In this document: piece by piece, positions 33,574 through 40,855 of the stretch
Numbering within the stretch: the stretch's first letter is position 1
Layout: the number at the start of each line of letters is the position of its first letter
Assembly (NCBI GenBank): GCA_949296855.1
Contig: CASFRN010000143.1
Span: 1 to 40,855, forward strand
Length of the DNA stretch: 40,855 nt
Reading direction: 5' to 3'
DNA from: an uncultured Bacteroides sp.
GTDB taxonomy: Bacteria > Bacteroidota > Bacteroidia > Bacteroidales > Bacteroidaceae
Notes under the pieces: generated by a model
Seen by the model: only the letters and a program-made list of their open reading frames with translations
Told to the model about the DNA's origin: nothing
Databases searched by the model: none
Translations under genes and position numbers: made by a program

Positions 33574-35211
33574 TCATTTCACCTTATACCGCTCTCCGGT
33601 AGACTTCACCAGTTCGTTCAGGAACTCCTGGGGGTATCCGGGACGGTCGAGCGGAGCGGAATTGCCCGTTTCGGGACGTACCAGCTTGCCGTTCTTTACC
33701 CGTTTTACCACACCGTCGTTATAGCGCACGATGAGGAACTCGCCCAGTTTCTTCCAGGCATCTACCGCCGCCTGGGCACTCATGCCCGTGTAATTGGTCA
33801 GGAAATCTTTCGCCTTCTGCGGATTTTCGGCATAAAGCTTCATAGCCGTGCTTTCGATTCCGGATTGCGCGTCGGCATACATATCTTCCAACGAGTTCTG
33901 GACCGCACGCATGTCGTCTATCATCAGGCTATAGCGCGGACGAATCATATCCGCCACCCAATTGTAAATCCAGAACGCCGAGTTCCACGAGAACGTCACG
34001 CAATCGCCCTCTCCTTCGGCATACGAGGCCGGCACCTTGTCGGTGTTGCAATAAACGGGAGTGAAGACCGTCATGTTTGCATCGTCCAGCCCGAACCACA
34101 GGACACCGCCGATGGCATCGGGCATCGTGGAACGCATCTGGGATACAAACGTAAAGGCACTTTGCTGGGTCGAGATGGGACGCTCGTTGAAATACTCCTG
34201 ACCGTCCACTTCAAAAGTCAGCGGAGACAAGCGGTAGGGCATCCGGAAAGCTCCGGCACCCATATCGTTCGTAATATCGAGGGGAGTGCCTTCGTAATGG
34301 TCACGCATCGCGTGCTGGATATCACGCACGGACACCTTGCGGTCGGGCTTCACGTAAAGCGGCATCGGCTCTTTGCTTTGCCCCTGGATATAAGGAAGGT
34401 ATGCCTGACCAGTGGCTTTGCTGAACATATTATAAAAGCTCCACACACGGGCTTCGCACGCACGAAGTCCGCTGAAATCCAGCGGGCAATAGGCATCGGC
34501 AAAGCTGAAATCTTTGTTCATCCCATCGAAATATCCCTTCTCACGGGCGAACGAAATCACATCGGGCGAGTAGAGGCAATTGTCCTTATCGTTCAGGTCG
34601 AACTTATGGATGCGGCTTTGGTTGGCATGTGCCGCGATGCAATCATCGGGAATGCGCACCGCAACCCATACGGCACCCTTCACACCCGGACCTTTTCCTA
34701 TCATCTCCATAATCCAAACCTCGTTCGGGTCGGCGATGGAGAATGATTCTCCGCTGCTGTAATACCCGTATTCCTTTACCAAGTCGGTCATTACCTTAAT
34801 GGCTTCCTTTGCGGTGCGCGAGCGTTGGAGAGCCACGTAAATCAAGCTTCCGTAATCCATGATGCCCGTTGTGTCTACCAGTTCGGGACGTCCGCCGAAG
34901 GTGGTCTCGCCTATCGTCACCTGAAACTCATTCATGTTCCCGATGACATTATAGGTCTGCTTCGCTTCCTTAATCTGACCTAAGTACTTGCCGGTGTCCC
35001 ATTCGTAAATGGGGCGCATGGCACCCGCTTCGTGCGTCATCGCCGGATAATGGCACAAGAAACCGAACATGCCGTACGAATCCGCCGAATAAGAGACGAT
35101 TACCGACCCGTCGGCAGAGGCTTTCTTGCCGACAATCAGGTTGGTGCAAGCCCAACCGTTCATCACACATACCGCCAATAGCATGGCGATTAATCCAATC
35201 TTTTTTCTCAT
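33574..35211 (-). CDS. Secreted C69-family dipeptidase
   Basis: 545 residues. Signal peptide MRKKIGLIAMLLAVCVMNGWA; cleavage before Cys22 in WACTNLIVGKKASADGS would expose the N-terminal nucleophile Cys typical of the PepD/C69 (Ntn-hydrolase) family. SGESFSIADPNEVWIMEMIG near 153-172 and VRIPDDCIAAHANQSRIH near 184-201 are further family segments. It cleaves dipeptides, here in the periplasm or outside. Monocistronic, with palindromic elements on both sides (A downstream, B upstream). Length and motifs are complete. Confidence 0.92.
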   Translation of the reverse strand: MRKKIGLIAMLLAVCVMNGWACTNLIVGKKASADGSVIVSYSADSYGMFGFLCHYPAMTHEAGAMRPIYEWDTGKYLGQIKEAKQTYNVIGNMNEFQVTIGETTFGGRPELVDTTGIMDYGSLIYVALQRSRTAKEAIKVMTDLVKEYGYYSSGESFSIADPNEVWIMEMIGKGPGVKGAVWVAVRIPDDCIAAHANQSRIHKFDLNDKDNCLYSPDVISFAREKGYFDGMNKDFSFADAYCPLDFSGLRACEARVWSFYNMFSKATGQAYLPYIQGQSKEPMPLYVKPDRKVSVRDIQHAMRDHYEGTPLDITNDMGAGAFRMPYRLSPLTFEVDGQEYFNERPISTQQSAFTFVSQMRSTMPDAIGGVLWFGLDDANMTVFTPVYCNTDKVPASYAEGEGDCVTFSWNSAFWIYNWVADMIRPRYSLMIDDMRAVQNSLEDMYADAQSGIESTAMKLYAENPQKAKDFLTNYTGMSAQAAVDAWKKLGEFLIVRYNDGVVKRVKNGKLVRPETGNSAPLDRPGYPQEFLNELVKSTGERYKVK

Positions 35212-35260
35212 TTTGTTATTCGTGTTTTTATTCTATTATATTATAATCATTCTGAATTAG

Positions 35261-35341
35261 TTGTAGGGGCAGGGTTTGCCTGCCCGTATGCATCCACAAA
35301 TACACACGTTGATGTTTTGGGCGGGCAAACCCCGCCCCTAC
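35261..35341. repeat. GTAGGGGC palindromic element, copy B
   Basis: Left arm 35263-35285 (GTAGGGGCAGGGTTTGCCTG...) and right arm 35319-35341 match with 2 mismatches in 23. The centre (35286-35318) is homologous, in reverse complement, to that of copy C, so B and C are inverted copies of one ~80-bp element. Located 51 nt after the M23 stop. Confidence 0.88.
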
Positions 35342-35391
35342 GGGAAATTAGGATGCCGCACGGACAACTTTTAATTTTTAACTTTTAATTT

Positions 35392-37056
35392 TTAATTTAA
35401 TTCGTATTCCTCACGTGCCTCGTTCCCGCACCCGTCTCTTACGATTACTTCCAGCCGATGAGGGATTCCTTTCTTTATCCGTTGCGGGTCTTGAATAACC
35501 AAGACGCCCTTCTTCAATCCGAACAAGACGAACTCTCCATCCACATACACCTTATACGAGGCGATACCGGTCTGCGTATCGCTTACGCGGAAGCGGATAT
35601 TCCGGTTGGTCCGCCAAGAGCCTTGCCCCAACGGAGTGATGCGGGGAGCGACGGTATCTATCTGCACCGAGAACGTGCCGAGCGTGCGGACTTTCGCCCT
35701 TACCCACCCGTCGGCATATTCGCCTCCTACCGATGCCTTCCACTTGCCCACGCGTTGCTCGATGTAATATTTCGAGGTATCCGCCACGGGCAACCGGCGC
35801 ACCCCTATCTCTAAGGGGCAAAAGCCGTGCAGAGGCGTAGGTCCTGCATCGAGCACATAATCGAACGATACCCGCCCGCTATCGCTCACCACACGGGTAT
35901 CTAACTCTGTATCTTCATACACCATTCCTTTCGGCACCACTAAGTTCAAGCCCGGTTCTTGCACCACATTGGTCTGATTCCAACGCAACATCCGCTTCGC
36001 CCGAGGTTCGTAAGGAGGAATGTCCTGCCGCTTTCCGGACACCGTGAAGTGGTATGTACGCTTGTTCCCGAAGTTGTCCTCTAATACATAGCGGAAATGA
36101 TAATCGCGCTCCTCGTCTATCGTAACAATCCCCCTTGCGTCATCCGTTTCCAACAAACGCAAGCTATTGCCCGGTGCCTTATACGAGCGCATCACCAGCC
36201 GGCGGGTCTTCGCGTATTCCCCGTAATCGATAAAGCCGTTTATCATCCGGTTCTCGTTTGCCGAGACCTCATCGGTCAGGCTCCGGAAAACCTGAGCCGA
36301 ATCGACATAAAGCGTCACCGAATGCACGCCATAGAAATTAGAAGTCCCGCTCATATAATCCTTAGCGGCAATGCCCATATAGATTTCACCCCATGCCGTA
36401 AAGCGTTGCTTCAGGTTTCCGGCTCCAACCAACTTGCGCCGACGGCTTCCTTCTATCACGCCTTTGCCTTTTACGGGATAAATCCCTATCAGGCTCGCTA
36501 CGGGCGGTTTCTCATCTTTCAGGTATCGCCGGAAGTAAGGCATCGGGTCGACATAATCCCCGTTATCATTCCGGCGCAATTCCAAATGCAGGTGCGGACC
36601 CGCCGATGCGCCTTCGTTTCCGCTCAAGGCGATTATTTCACCTTTTTCTACGGGAAGCACTCCCGGCTCGATACGGATATCGCATACGAAGGTCTCGTGT
36701 TCGTATTGATGCTTGCGGACATATTCTTGAATCTTCGGAGCGAACGAAACCACATGCCCGTACACCGAAGTAAACCCGTTGGGATGGGTCACGAACAAGG
36801 CTTGCCCATATCCTCCGTGCAGCACCATGACGCGCGACACATAGCCTTCCGCCACACTATGAATCGGTTTGCCCGTCACGCCTCCGGTCTTGATGTCCAA
36901 TCCGTTATGAAAATGATTGGGGCGCAATTCCCCGAAGTTCGCGCTCAACAGAAGCGGGAAATCGAAAGGCGAACGGAAATCGGCTTTCATGTCTCCTTGC
37001 GCACGGAGGGAAAGCACCGCCAGCAATGTCAGTGCCATTATGATTTGTCTCTTCAT
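35392..37056 (-). CDS. Secreted M23-family metallopeptidase (LytM domain)
   Basis: 554 residues. Signal peptide MKRQIIMALTLLAVLSLRAQ. The M23 zinc domain lies at residues ~35-180: first ligands in HFHNGLDIKTGG (His and Asp, ~48-59), later YGHVVSF and the HLHLELRRN motif near 157. It cuts peptidoglycan cross-bridges or activates amidases if any ligand is lost, but here the ligands look intact. The remaining ~370 residues are beta-rich Ig-like modules (YHFRYVLEDNFGNKRTYHFTV; IASYKVYVDGEFVLF) of unknown role. A -7 box TATATTTG sits at 37082-37089. Element B follows its stop. Confidence 0.93.
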   Translation of the reverse strand: MKRQIIMALTLLAVLSLRAQGDMKADFRSPFDFPLLLSANFGELRPNHFHNGLDIKTGGVTGKPIHSVAEGYVSRVMVLHGGYGQALFVTHPNGFTSVYGHVVSFAPKIQEYVRKHQYEHETFVCDIRIEPGVLPVEKGEIIALSGNEGASAGPHLHLELRRNDNGDYVDPMPYFRRYLKDEKPPVASLIGIYPVKGKGVIEGSRRRKLVGAGNLKQRFTAWGEIYMGIAAKDYMSGTSNFYGVHSVTLYVDSAQVFRSLTDEVSANENRMINGFIDYGEYAKTRRLVMRSYKAPGNSLRLLETDDARGIVTIDEERDYHFRYVLEDNFGNKRTYHFTVSGKRQDIPPYEPRAKRMLRWNQTNVVQEPGLNLVVPKGMVYEDTELDTRVVSDSGRVSFDYVLDAGPTPLHGFCPLEIGVRRLPVADTSKYYIEQRVGKWKASVGGEYADGWVRAKVRTLGTFSVQIDTVAPRITPLGQGSWRTNRNIRFRVSDTQTGIASYKVYVDGEFVLFGLKKGVLVIQDPQRIKKGIPHRLEVIVRDGCGNEAREEYELN

Positions 37057-37081
37057 TCTTTAAACTTTTTGAAAACGGGAG

Positions 37082-37089
37082 CAAATATA
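37082..37089 (-). promoter_or_regulatory. Possible -7 box TATATTTG for the M23 gene
   Basis: Minus-strand TATATTTG, 26 nt before the M23 start codon; a T-run plus G lies upstream but too near to be the -33. Confidence 0.5.
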
Positions 37090-37259
37090 CAATTTCCTTG
37101 CAAAAAACACGTCATAGAATTTGTAAAGTATTTAACTTTTTCGTACATTTGGAAACTTTCGGATAAAGCCGAAGTGTAAACCGGAAACCTTTCCTAATAC
37201 GAAGATTCTCTTTACATTTTTACTTGTTTTCAATAGGATTACATATAATTATCGCAAAT

Positions 37260-37375
37260 AGAAGAGGAAAGGGAAACGGACTTGAACTGCTCCTCTTCTG
37301 AACGGATGATGAATCTGTGAGGTATGACTCTTTATGCATGGATGTTGCAAGCGGAGGCACGCTTCTTCCGCTTGC
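37260..37375. repeat. Two short hairpins in the M23-antitoxin gap
   Basis: AGAAGAGGA (37260-37268) pairs with TCCTCTTCT (37291-37299), and GCAAGCGGA (37347-37355) with TCCGCTTGC (37367-37375). No ORF in this gap looks real. The remainder of 37057-37539 holds the -7 box and element C. Confidence 0.5.
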
Positions 37376-37418
37376 GGCATGCGTGAAGATGTATCGGAAT
37401 AAGAAAAATAAATCACTC

Positions 37419-37498
37419 GTAGGGGCGGGGTTTGCCCGCCCAAATACATCAACTGATATATCTGTGGACGCATTCGGGCAGGCAAACCCTGCCCCTAC
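37419..37498. repeat. GTAGGGGC palindromic element, copy C
   Basis: Arms 37419-37441 (GTAGGGGCGGGGTTTGCCCG...) and 37476-37498, 2 mismatches in 23. The reverse complement of copy B gives exactly these arms. It lies 42 nt after the stop of the antitoxin-like pseudogene. Confidence 0.88.
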
Positions 37499-37539
37499 AA
37501 GCAATTTGGCGAAATGCGAATATTCATTAATTTGTACAC

Positions 37540-37791
37540 TTACTTACATTCATCTTCCAATTCTTTAATAAATTCGTCAAATGAAATAGGCTTTAGCTTA
37601 CCTTCCCTTACCATTTTCAAATCTTGCAGCCCCGAACGGATGCCAGCCAGCAATTCTTCCTTGCTGATGTATTCCGTTTCTTCCTCTTCGTGGATGTTCT
37701 CTTGCAACTTGTTTGCCAGCCACTTCCGGTTAGTAAGAGACAACGATTAGATAGTCGCCCACAAGCTGTCTAATGAAATAGTCGCTTTCAT
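37540..37791 (-). pseudogene. Antitoxin-like small gene with an in-frame TAA
   Basis: Read from ATG at 37791 (minus) the frame gives MKATISLDSLWATI, then TAA (37749-37747), then continues without shift as SLSLTNRKWLANKLQENIHE to a stop at 37540. I know this layout (xLWxTIQSLSLxNRKWLAxKL) from small Bacteroides antitoxin-like proteins; the TAA replaces what is probably CAA (Gln), a single C-to-T change. The 67-residue downstream part could only start at TTG (37743). No RelE/ParE-type toxin gene follows; the downstream DNA is a palindromic element and hairpins. So this is probably an orphan antitoxin relic. The family name is from memory and tentative. Confidence 0.6.
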
Positions 37792-37908
37792 ACGATGTTC
37801 CTCCTCTACTGATTGTTACACGCTACAAAATTACGCATTTTACCGGATTCTTCCCACTATTTCCTCCTCTTTTTGCCTTTCCCCGCTAAAGAATACGCAA
37901 AAAAGCCC

Positions 37909-37916
37909 TACCTTTG
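37909..37916 (+). promoter_or_regulatory. -7 box TACCTTTG of the YeiH-family gene
   Basis: TACCTTTG fits TAnnTTTG and lies 29 nt before the ATG at 37945. The -33 element is unclear. Confidence 0.5.
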
Positions 37917-37944
37917 CAGCCTAATTTAAAAAACAATACGTATT

Positions 37945-39021
37945 ATGTTTGAAAAAGGAACCAGAGGAAATACCCTTCACGGTATCTTGCTTATCGCCCT
38001 CTTCTCATTCGCGGCTTTCTATATCGCCGAAATCCCCTTTGTACGGAGTCTCTCGTTCAGCCCGCTCATCGTGGGAATCATCTTAGGCATGCTCTATGCC
38101 AATAGTTTGCGCAACCGCTTGCCCGAAACATGGGTGCCGGGCATCAAGTTCTGCACCAAGCAAATCCTTCGTGCGGGCATCGTGCTTTACGGTTTCCGCC
38201 TCACCCTTACGCAAGTGGCGGCGGTAGGGCTTCCAGCCATCATCATCGATACCATCATCGTATGCGGAACCATCGGGCTGGGCGTATGGTTAGGACGTGC
38301 CTTGAAAATGGATAAAGACACTTCGCTCATGACCGCTACCGGAAGCGCGATATGCGGTGCCGCGGCGGTATTGGGTGCCGAGCCTGTAGTGAAATGCGAA
38401 GGGCATAAGACCGCCATTGCCGTATCTACGGTGGTTATCTTCGGCACAATATCGATGTTCCTCTATCCGATTATGTACCGTGCGGGATTATTGGACGCAT
38501 TAGGCAATATCGGCACGGCTATCTATACCGGAAGCACGCTTCACGAAGTGGCTCACGTAGCCGGAGCGGGGAATGCCATGGACCCTACCGATGCCTTGGG
38601 CATAGCCGGAACGGCTACTATTACGAAAATGATCCGCGTGATGATGCTCGCCCCGGTATTGGTCATTATGAGCTTCGCGCTTGCCAAACGCAAATCGGCG
38701 GAAGCCGGAAACGCTTCGGGCAAGAGCAAAATCACCATTCCCTGGTTTGCCTTCGGATTCATCGGCATCATCTGCCTCAACTCGTTCCTCCAATACCTGT
38801 TAGGTGTAGAGAGCGTGAAGGAAATCCCCCTGAACGGTGCCATCGAATACATCGATACATTCATGCTGACCATGGCTATGACGGCATTGGGCACCGATAC
38901 GAACATCGAGAAGTTCAAACAAGCCGGAGCCAAACCGTTCCTCCTCGCCGGACTTTTGTACGTATGGCTGGTAGGCGGAGGATACCTGCTCACGAAATGG
39001 CTGGTCCCGGCGTTGATGTAA
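37945..39021 (+). CDS. YeiH/UPF0324 family putative sulfate exporter
   Basis: 358 residues with about ten membrane spans. FSPLIVGIILGMLYANSLRN (~38-57), RAGIVLYGFRLTLTQV (~77-92), and TATGSAICGAAAVLGAEPV (~127-145) are typical of the UPF0324 (PSE) family, as are STLHEVAHVAGAGNAM near 199 and TMAMTALGTDTNIEKFKQAG near 311. Members are labelled sulfate exporters on thin evidence; the actual substrate is uncertain. Own -7 box at 37909. The stop is followed after 9 nt by a CCACAGATTACACAGATT palindrome, then by cstA. Confidence 0.92.
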   Translation: MFEKGTRGNTLHGILLIALFSFAAFYIAEIPFVRSLSFSPLIVGIILGMLYANSLRNRLPETWVPGIKFCTKQILRAGIVLYGFRLTLTQVAAVGLPAIIIDTIIVCGTIGLGVWLGRALKMDKDTSLMTATGSAICGAAAVLGAEPVVKCEGHKTAIAVSTVVIFGTISMFLYPIMYRAGLLDALGNIGTAIYTGSTLHEVAHVAGAGNAMDPTDALGIAGTATITKMIRVMMLAPVLVIMSFALAKRKSAEAGNASGKSKITIPWFAFGFIGIICLNSFLQYLLGVESVKEIPLNGAIEYIDTFMLTMAMTALGTDTNIEKFKQAGAKPFLLAGLLYVWLVGGGYLLTKWLVPALM

Positions 39022-39030
39022 ACCTAATCT

Positions 39031-39245
39031 ACCACAGATTACACAGATTTAAATAATTATAGTAGAACAAATTTGGTTTGCGAAAATATATTCCAATGCA
39101 ATGTCATCCTGAGCAAAGCGAAGGATTTCGTGTACATTCACGTGGGCGCATTCGAGATCCTTCGCTGCGCTCAGGATGACAAAACTTTTTTGCAATTCAT
39201 TTCTGATTGACTATATTAATTATTTAAATCTGTGTAATCTGTGGT
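39031..39245. repeat. CCACAGATTACACAGATT element, copy 2, with nested palindrome
   Basis: Perfect 29-bp arms at 39031-39059 and 39217-39245. Compared with copy 1 at 651-763 (21-bp arms, ~70-nt centre) the centre is longer and different. It begins 9 nt after the YeiH-family stop. A longer in-frame cstA reading from GTG 39241 would start inside its right arm. Confidence 0.88.
39102..39181. repeat. TGTCATCCTGAGC inverted repeat nested in the element
   Basis: Left 39102-39126 (TGTCATCCTGAGCAAAGCG...) and right 39157-39181 pair with 23 of 25 positions. This TCATCCTGAGCnAAGCGAAGGAT sequence type is a widely scattered bacterial intergenic repeat. It appears inserted in the centre of another palindrome. 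Confidence 0.8.
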
Positions 39246-39285
39246 GAATACCCTTATACGGAACAATTTAATTACTGATAAAACT

Positions 39286-40716
39286 ATGATAACATTTGTA
39301 TTGAGCCTGATAGCCCTCGTGGTGGGCTACCTTGTTTACGGGCGTATCGTAGAGCGTGTGTTCGCTCCCGATGACCGCCCTACCCCTGCGGTAAGCATGG
39401 CAGACGGAGTCGATTACGTCGTACTCCCCGGTTGGAAAATCTTTATGATCCAGTTCTTGAACATCGCCGGAACGGGACCTATCTTCGGCGCGATTATGGG
39501 CGCCAAGTTCGGACCCTCCGCTTACTTGTGGATTGTATTGGGATGTATCTTTGCCGGAGCCGTACACGATTACCTGAGCGGGATGCTTTCGATGCGCCAT
39601 GGTGGTGCCGGACTGCCCGAACTGGTAGGTGCCTACCTGGGCGGACGCACCAAGAAAGTGATGTTAGTCTTCTCCGTATTCCTCTTGTTAATGGTGGGCG
39701 CGGTATTTGTCTATAGCCCTGCCATTATTTTAGGCAAGCTCTGCAGCGACTCCCTTTCGTGGGTCTATATCTGGTGCCTGATTATCTTCGCCTATTATTT
39801 CCTCGCCACCATGTTGCCTATCGATAAAATCATCGGGCGCATCTACCCGATATTTGCCATAGCCATGCTGTTCATGGCGGTGGCTCTGATGGCGGTGCTC
39901 TTCGTCAAATGGCCCTCCCTGCCCGAACTGACCGACGGGCTTAGCAACATGAATCCCTCTTCGGGCACCATATTCCCTTGCCTGTTCATCACCATAGCCT
40001 GCGGAGCCATCAGCGGTTTCCATGCCACCCAAAGCCCGCTTATGGCACGGTGCATCAAGAGCGAACGCCAAGGACGCCCGTTGTTCTACGGAGCCATGAT
40101 AACCGAAGGCGTAGTAGCCTTGATTTGGGCTACGGTCTCGATGTATTTCTTCTACGGAGGAGCAGCCGGAGAATTAGGCGTACCCGCCACGCTTCAAGCC
40201 CCCGAAGTCGTTACAACGGTCTCCCAAGGCTGGCTGGGAGCATTCGGCGGAGCCTTAGCGATATTAGGAGTAGTAGCCGCCCCTATCACCAGCGGAGATA
40301 CCGCCCTGCGGAGCGCGCGGCTCATCATTGCCGAATTCCTGCATTTAGAGCAACACTCCATCCGCAAGCGCATCTATATCTGCATCCCCGTATTCGGAGT
40401 CACCTTGGCATTGTTGTGGTACAACATCGCCGACGAAGACGGATTCAACGTGATATGGAACTATTTCGGCTGGGCAAACCAAACCTTGGCGGTATTCACG
40501 CTTTGGACTTTGACGGTCTACCTGGTACGCAAGCAAAAGAATTATTGGATTACCCTCCTGCCGGCTATGTTCATGACGGCGGTCTGCCTCTCCTTCCTGC
40601 TCGTCTCCGGCAATAGTTTCGGATTGCCCCCCGTCGTAGGCTATCTCTCGGCAATAGCCGCTTTCATCGTATCGGGGCTGCTCTTTGCCGTATGGAAAGC
40701 GAAACGCGGAAAATAA
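39286..40716 (+). CDS. cstA: Carbon starvation protein A (CstA), peptide/pyruvate transporter
   Basis: 476 residues, many membrane spans. The N-terminus MITFVLSLIALVVGYLVYGR and GWKIFMIQFLNIAGTGPIFGAIMG (~46-69) are the CstA entry; GAVHDYLSGMLSMRHGGAGLPELVG (~87-111) and FHATQSPLMARCIKSERQGR (~245-264) are further signatures. CstA imports peptides or pyruvate when carbon is scarce. The Bacteroidetes form, as here, is shorter than the ~700-residue E. coli CstA. I chose ATG 39286, since the in-frame GTG at 39241 lies within a palindromic repeat. A paralogous orientation with the YeiH gene may only be chance. Confidence 0.94.
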   Translation: MITFVLSLIALVVGYLVYGRIVERVFAPDDRPTPAVSMADGVDYVVLPGWKIFMIQFLNIAGTGPIFGAIMGAKFGPSAYLWIVLGCIFAGAVHDYLSGMLSMRHGGAGLPELVGAYLGGRTKKVMLVFSVFLLLMVGAVFVYSPAIILGKLCSDSLSWVYIWCLIIFAYYFLATMLPIDKIIGRIYPIFAIAMLFMAVALMAVLFVKWPSLPELTDGLSNMNPSSGTIFPCLFITIACGAISGFHATQSPLMARCIKSERQGRPLFYGAMITEGVVALIWATVSMYFFYGGAAGELGVPATLQAPEVVTTVSQGWLGAFGGALAILGVVAAPITSGDTALRSARLIIAEFLHLEQHSIRKRIYICIPVFGVTLALLWYNIADEDGFNVIWNYFGWANQTLAVFTLWTLTVYLVRKQKNYWITLLPAMFMTAVCLSFLLVSGNSFGLPPVVGYLSAIAAFIVSGLLFAVWKAKRGK

Positions 40717-40808
40717 TAAGAAACTGTTTTGAATTTCTACGAAAAGTTTTTCTTGGCTTGATGTATCCGTTTTCGTGTGTGCTTTGGGCGATTTTTTGGT
40801 CCTTTCCG

Positions 40809-40854
40809 CTTCTGTTCTTCGTCAGATAGCCCGCTATCTTCCTCATCACAGAAG
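40809..40854. repeat. Hairpin at the window edge
   Basis: CTTCTGT (40809-40815) pairs with ACAGAAG (40848-40854) and GATAGC (40825-40830) with GCTATC (40833-40838). No ORF starts here. It may be part of a longer repeat that continues beyond the window. Confidence 0.35.
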
Positions 40855-40855
40855 T

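Noticed and set aside
37260-37300. tRNA fragment (minus-strand GTTCAAGTCC-like T-arm)
   Set aside because: The T-stem does not pair, and no D-arm or anticodon arm precedes it.
37220-37504. Minus-strand ORFs over element C
   Set aside because: They translate the palindrome in several frames and have no start context or family resemblance.
1-40855. CRISPR array
   Set aside because: No set of regularly spaced direct repeats; all repeats seen are inverted or dispersed palindromes.

Overview
The window reads as chromosome of a gut-type Bacteroidales bacterium (Bacteroides/Phocaeicola-like). The evidence is the protein families and gene orders (pyrG next to yidC, a biotin carboxylase / BCCP / carboxyltransferase operon, lysS-gpsA-pgi) and the many copies of the Bacteroidetes sigma-ABfr promoter pattern (-33 TTTG, about 20 nt, -7 TAnnTTTG). 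Shine-Dalgarno sequences are almost absent. Species assignment is inference; there is no rRNA or tRNA in the window.

Layout. 1-4.0 kb: 3' end of pyrG, yidC (apparently starting at CTG) and a DUF418 membrane protein. 4.0-8.4 kb (minus): a four-gene operon of acyl-CoA carboxylase subunits followed by a secreted cell-wall amidase. 8.7-9.1 kb: a strong promoter, a structured ~185-nt RNA ending in a terminator, and a 32-residue membrane peptide. 9.1-17.4 kb: a DUF362 ferredoxin-like protein, an AraC regulator and, divergent from it, a tripartite RND efflux operon. 17.6-22.5 kb: lysS-gpsA-pgi-HAD phosphatase, followed by a candidate short RNA. 22.6-26.0 kb: a LysM glucosaminidase, a small periplasmic protein and a phosphohexomutase. 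26.5-27.7 kb: an unrecognised 411-residue protein.

27.9-32.2 kb is the most unusual part. A consensus promoter drives a ~320-nt RNA with many predicted helices, a 3' pseudoknot and a U-tract end. Directly downstream lies a compact AT-rich cassette of three genes: a methyltransferase (Rsm22-like appearance), a minimal SF1/UvrD-like helicase and a 689-residue protein of unknown family. The last gene overlaps a DUF1848 gene of host-like composition by 14 nt. I suspect a horizontally acquired, possibly defensive, system; the sequence alone does not prove this.

33.3-40.7 kb: a 55-residue ORF, a C69 dipeptidase, an M23 peptidase, an antitoxin-like gene broken by a TAA codon, a YeiH-type transporter and CstA. 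Intergenic spaces across the window hold long, often perfect palindromes of several families: three copies of a GTAGGGGC element, two of a CCACAGATTACACAGATT element, and unique arms of 29, 31 and 34 bp. Nearly all of these sit a few nucleotides after a stop codon.
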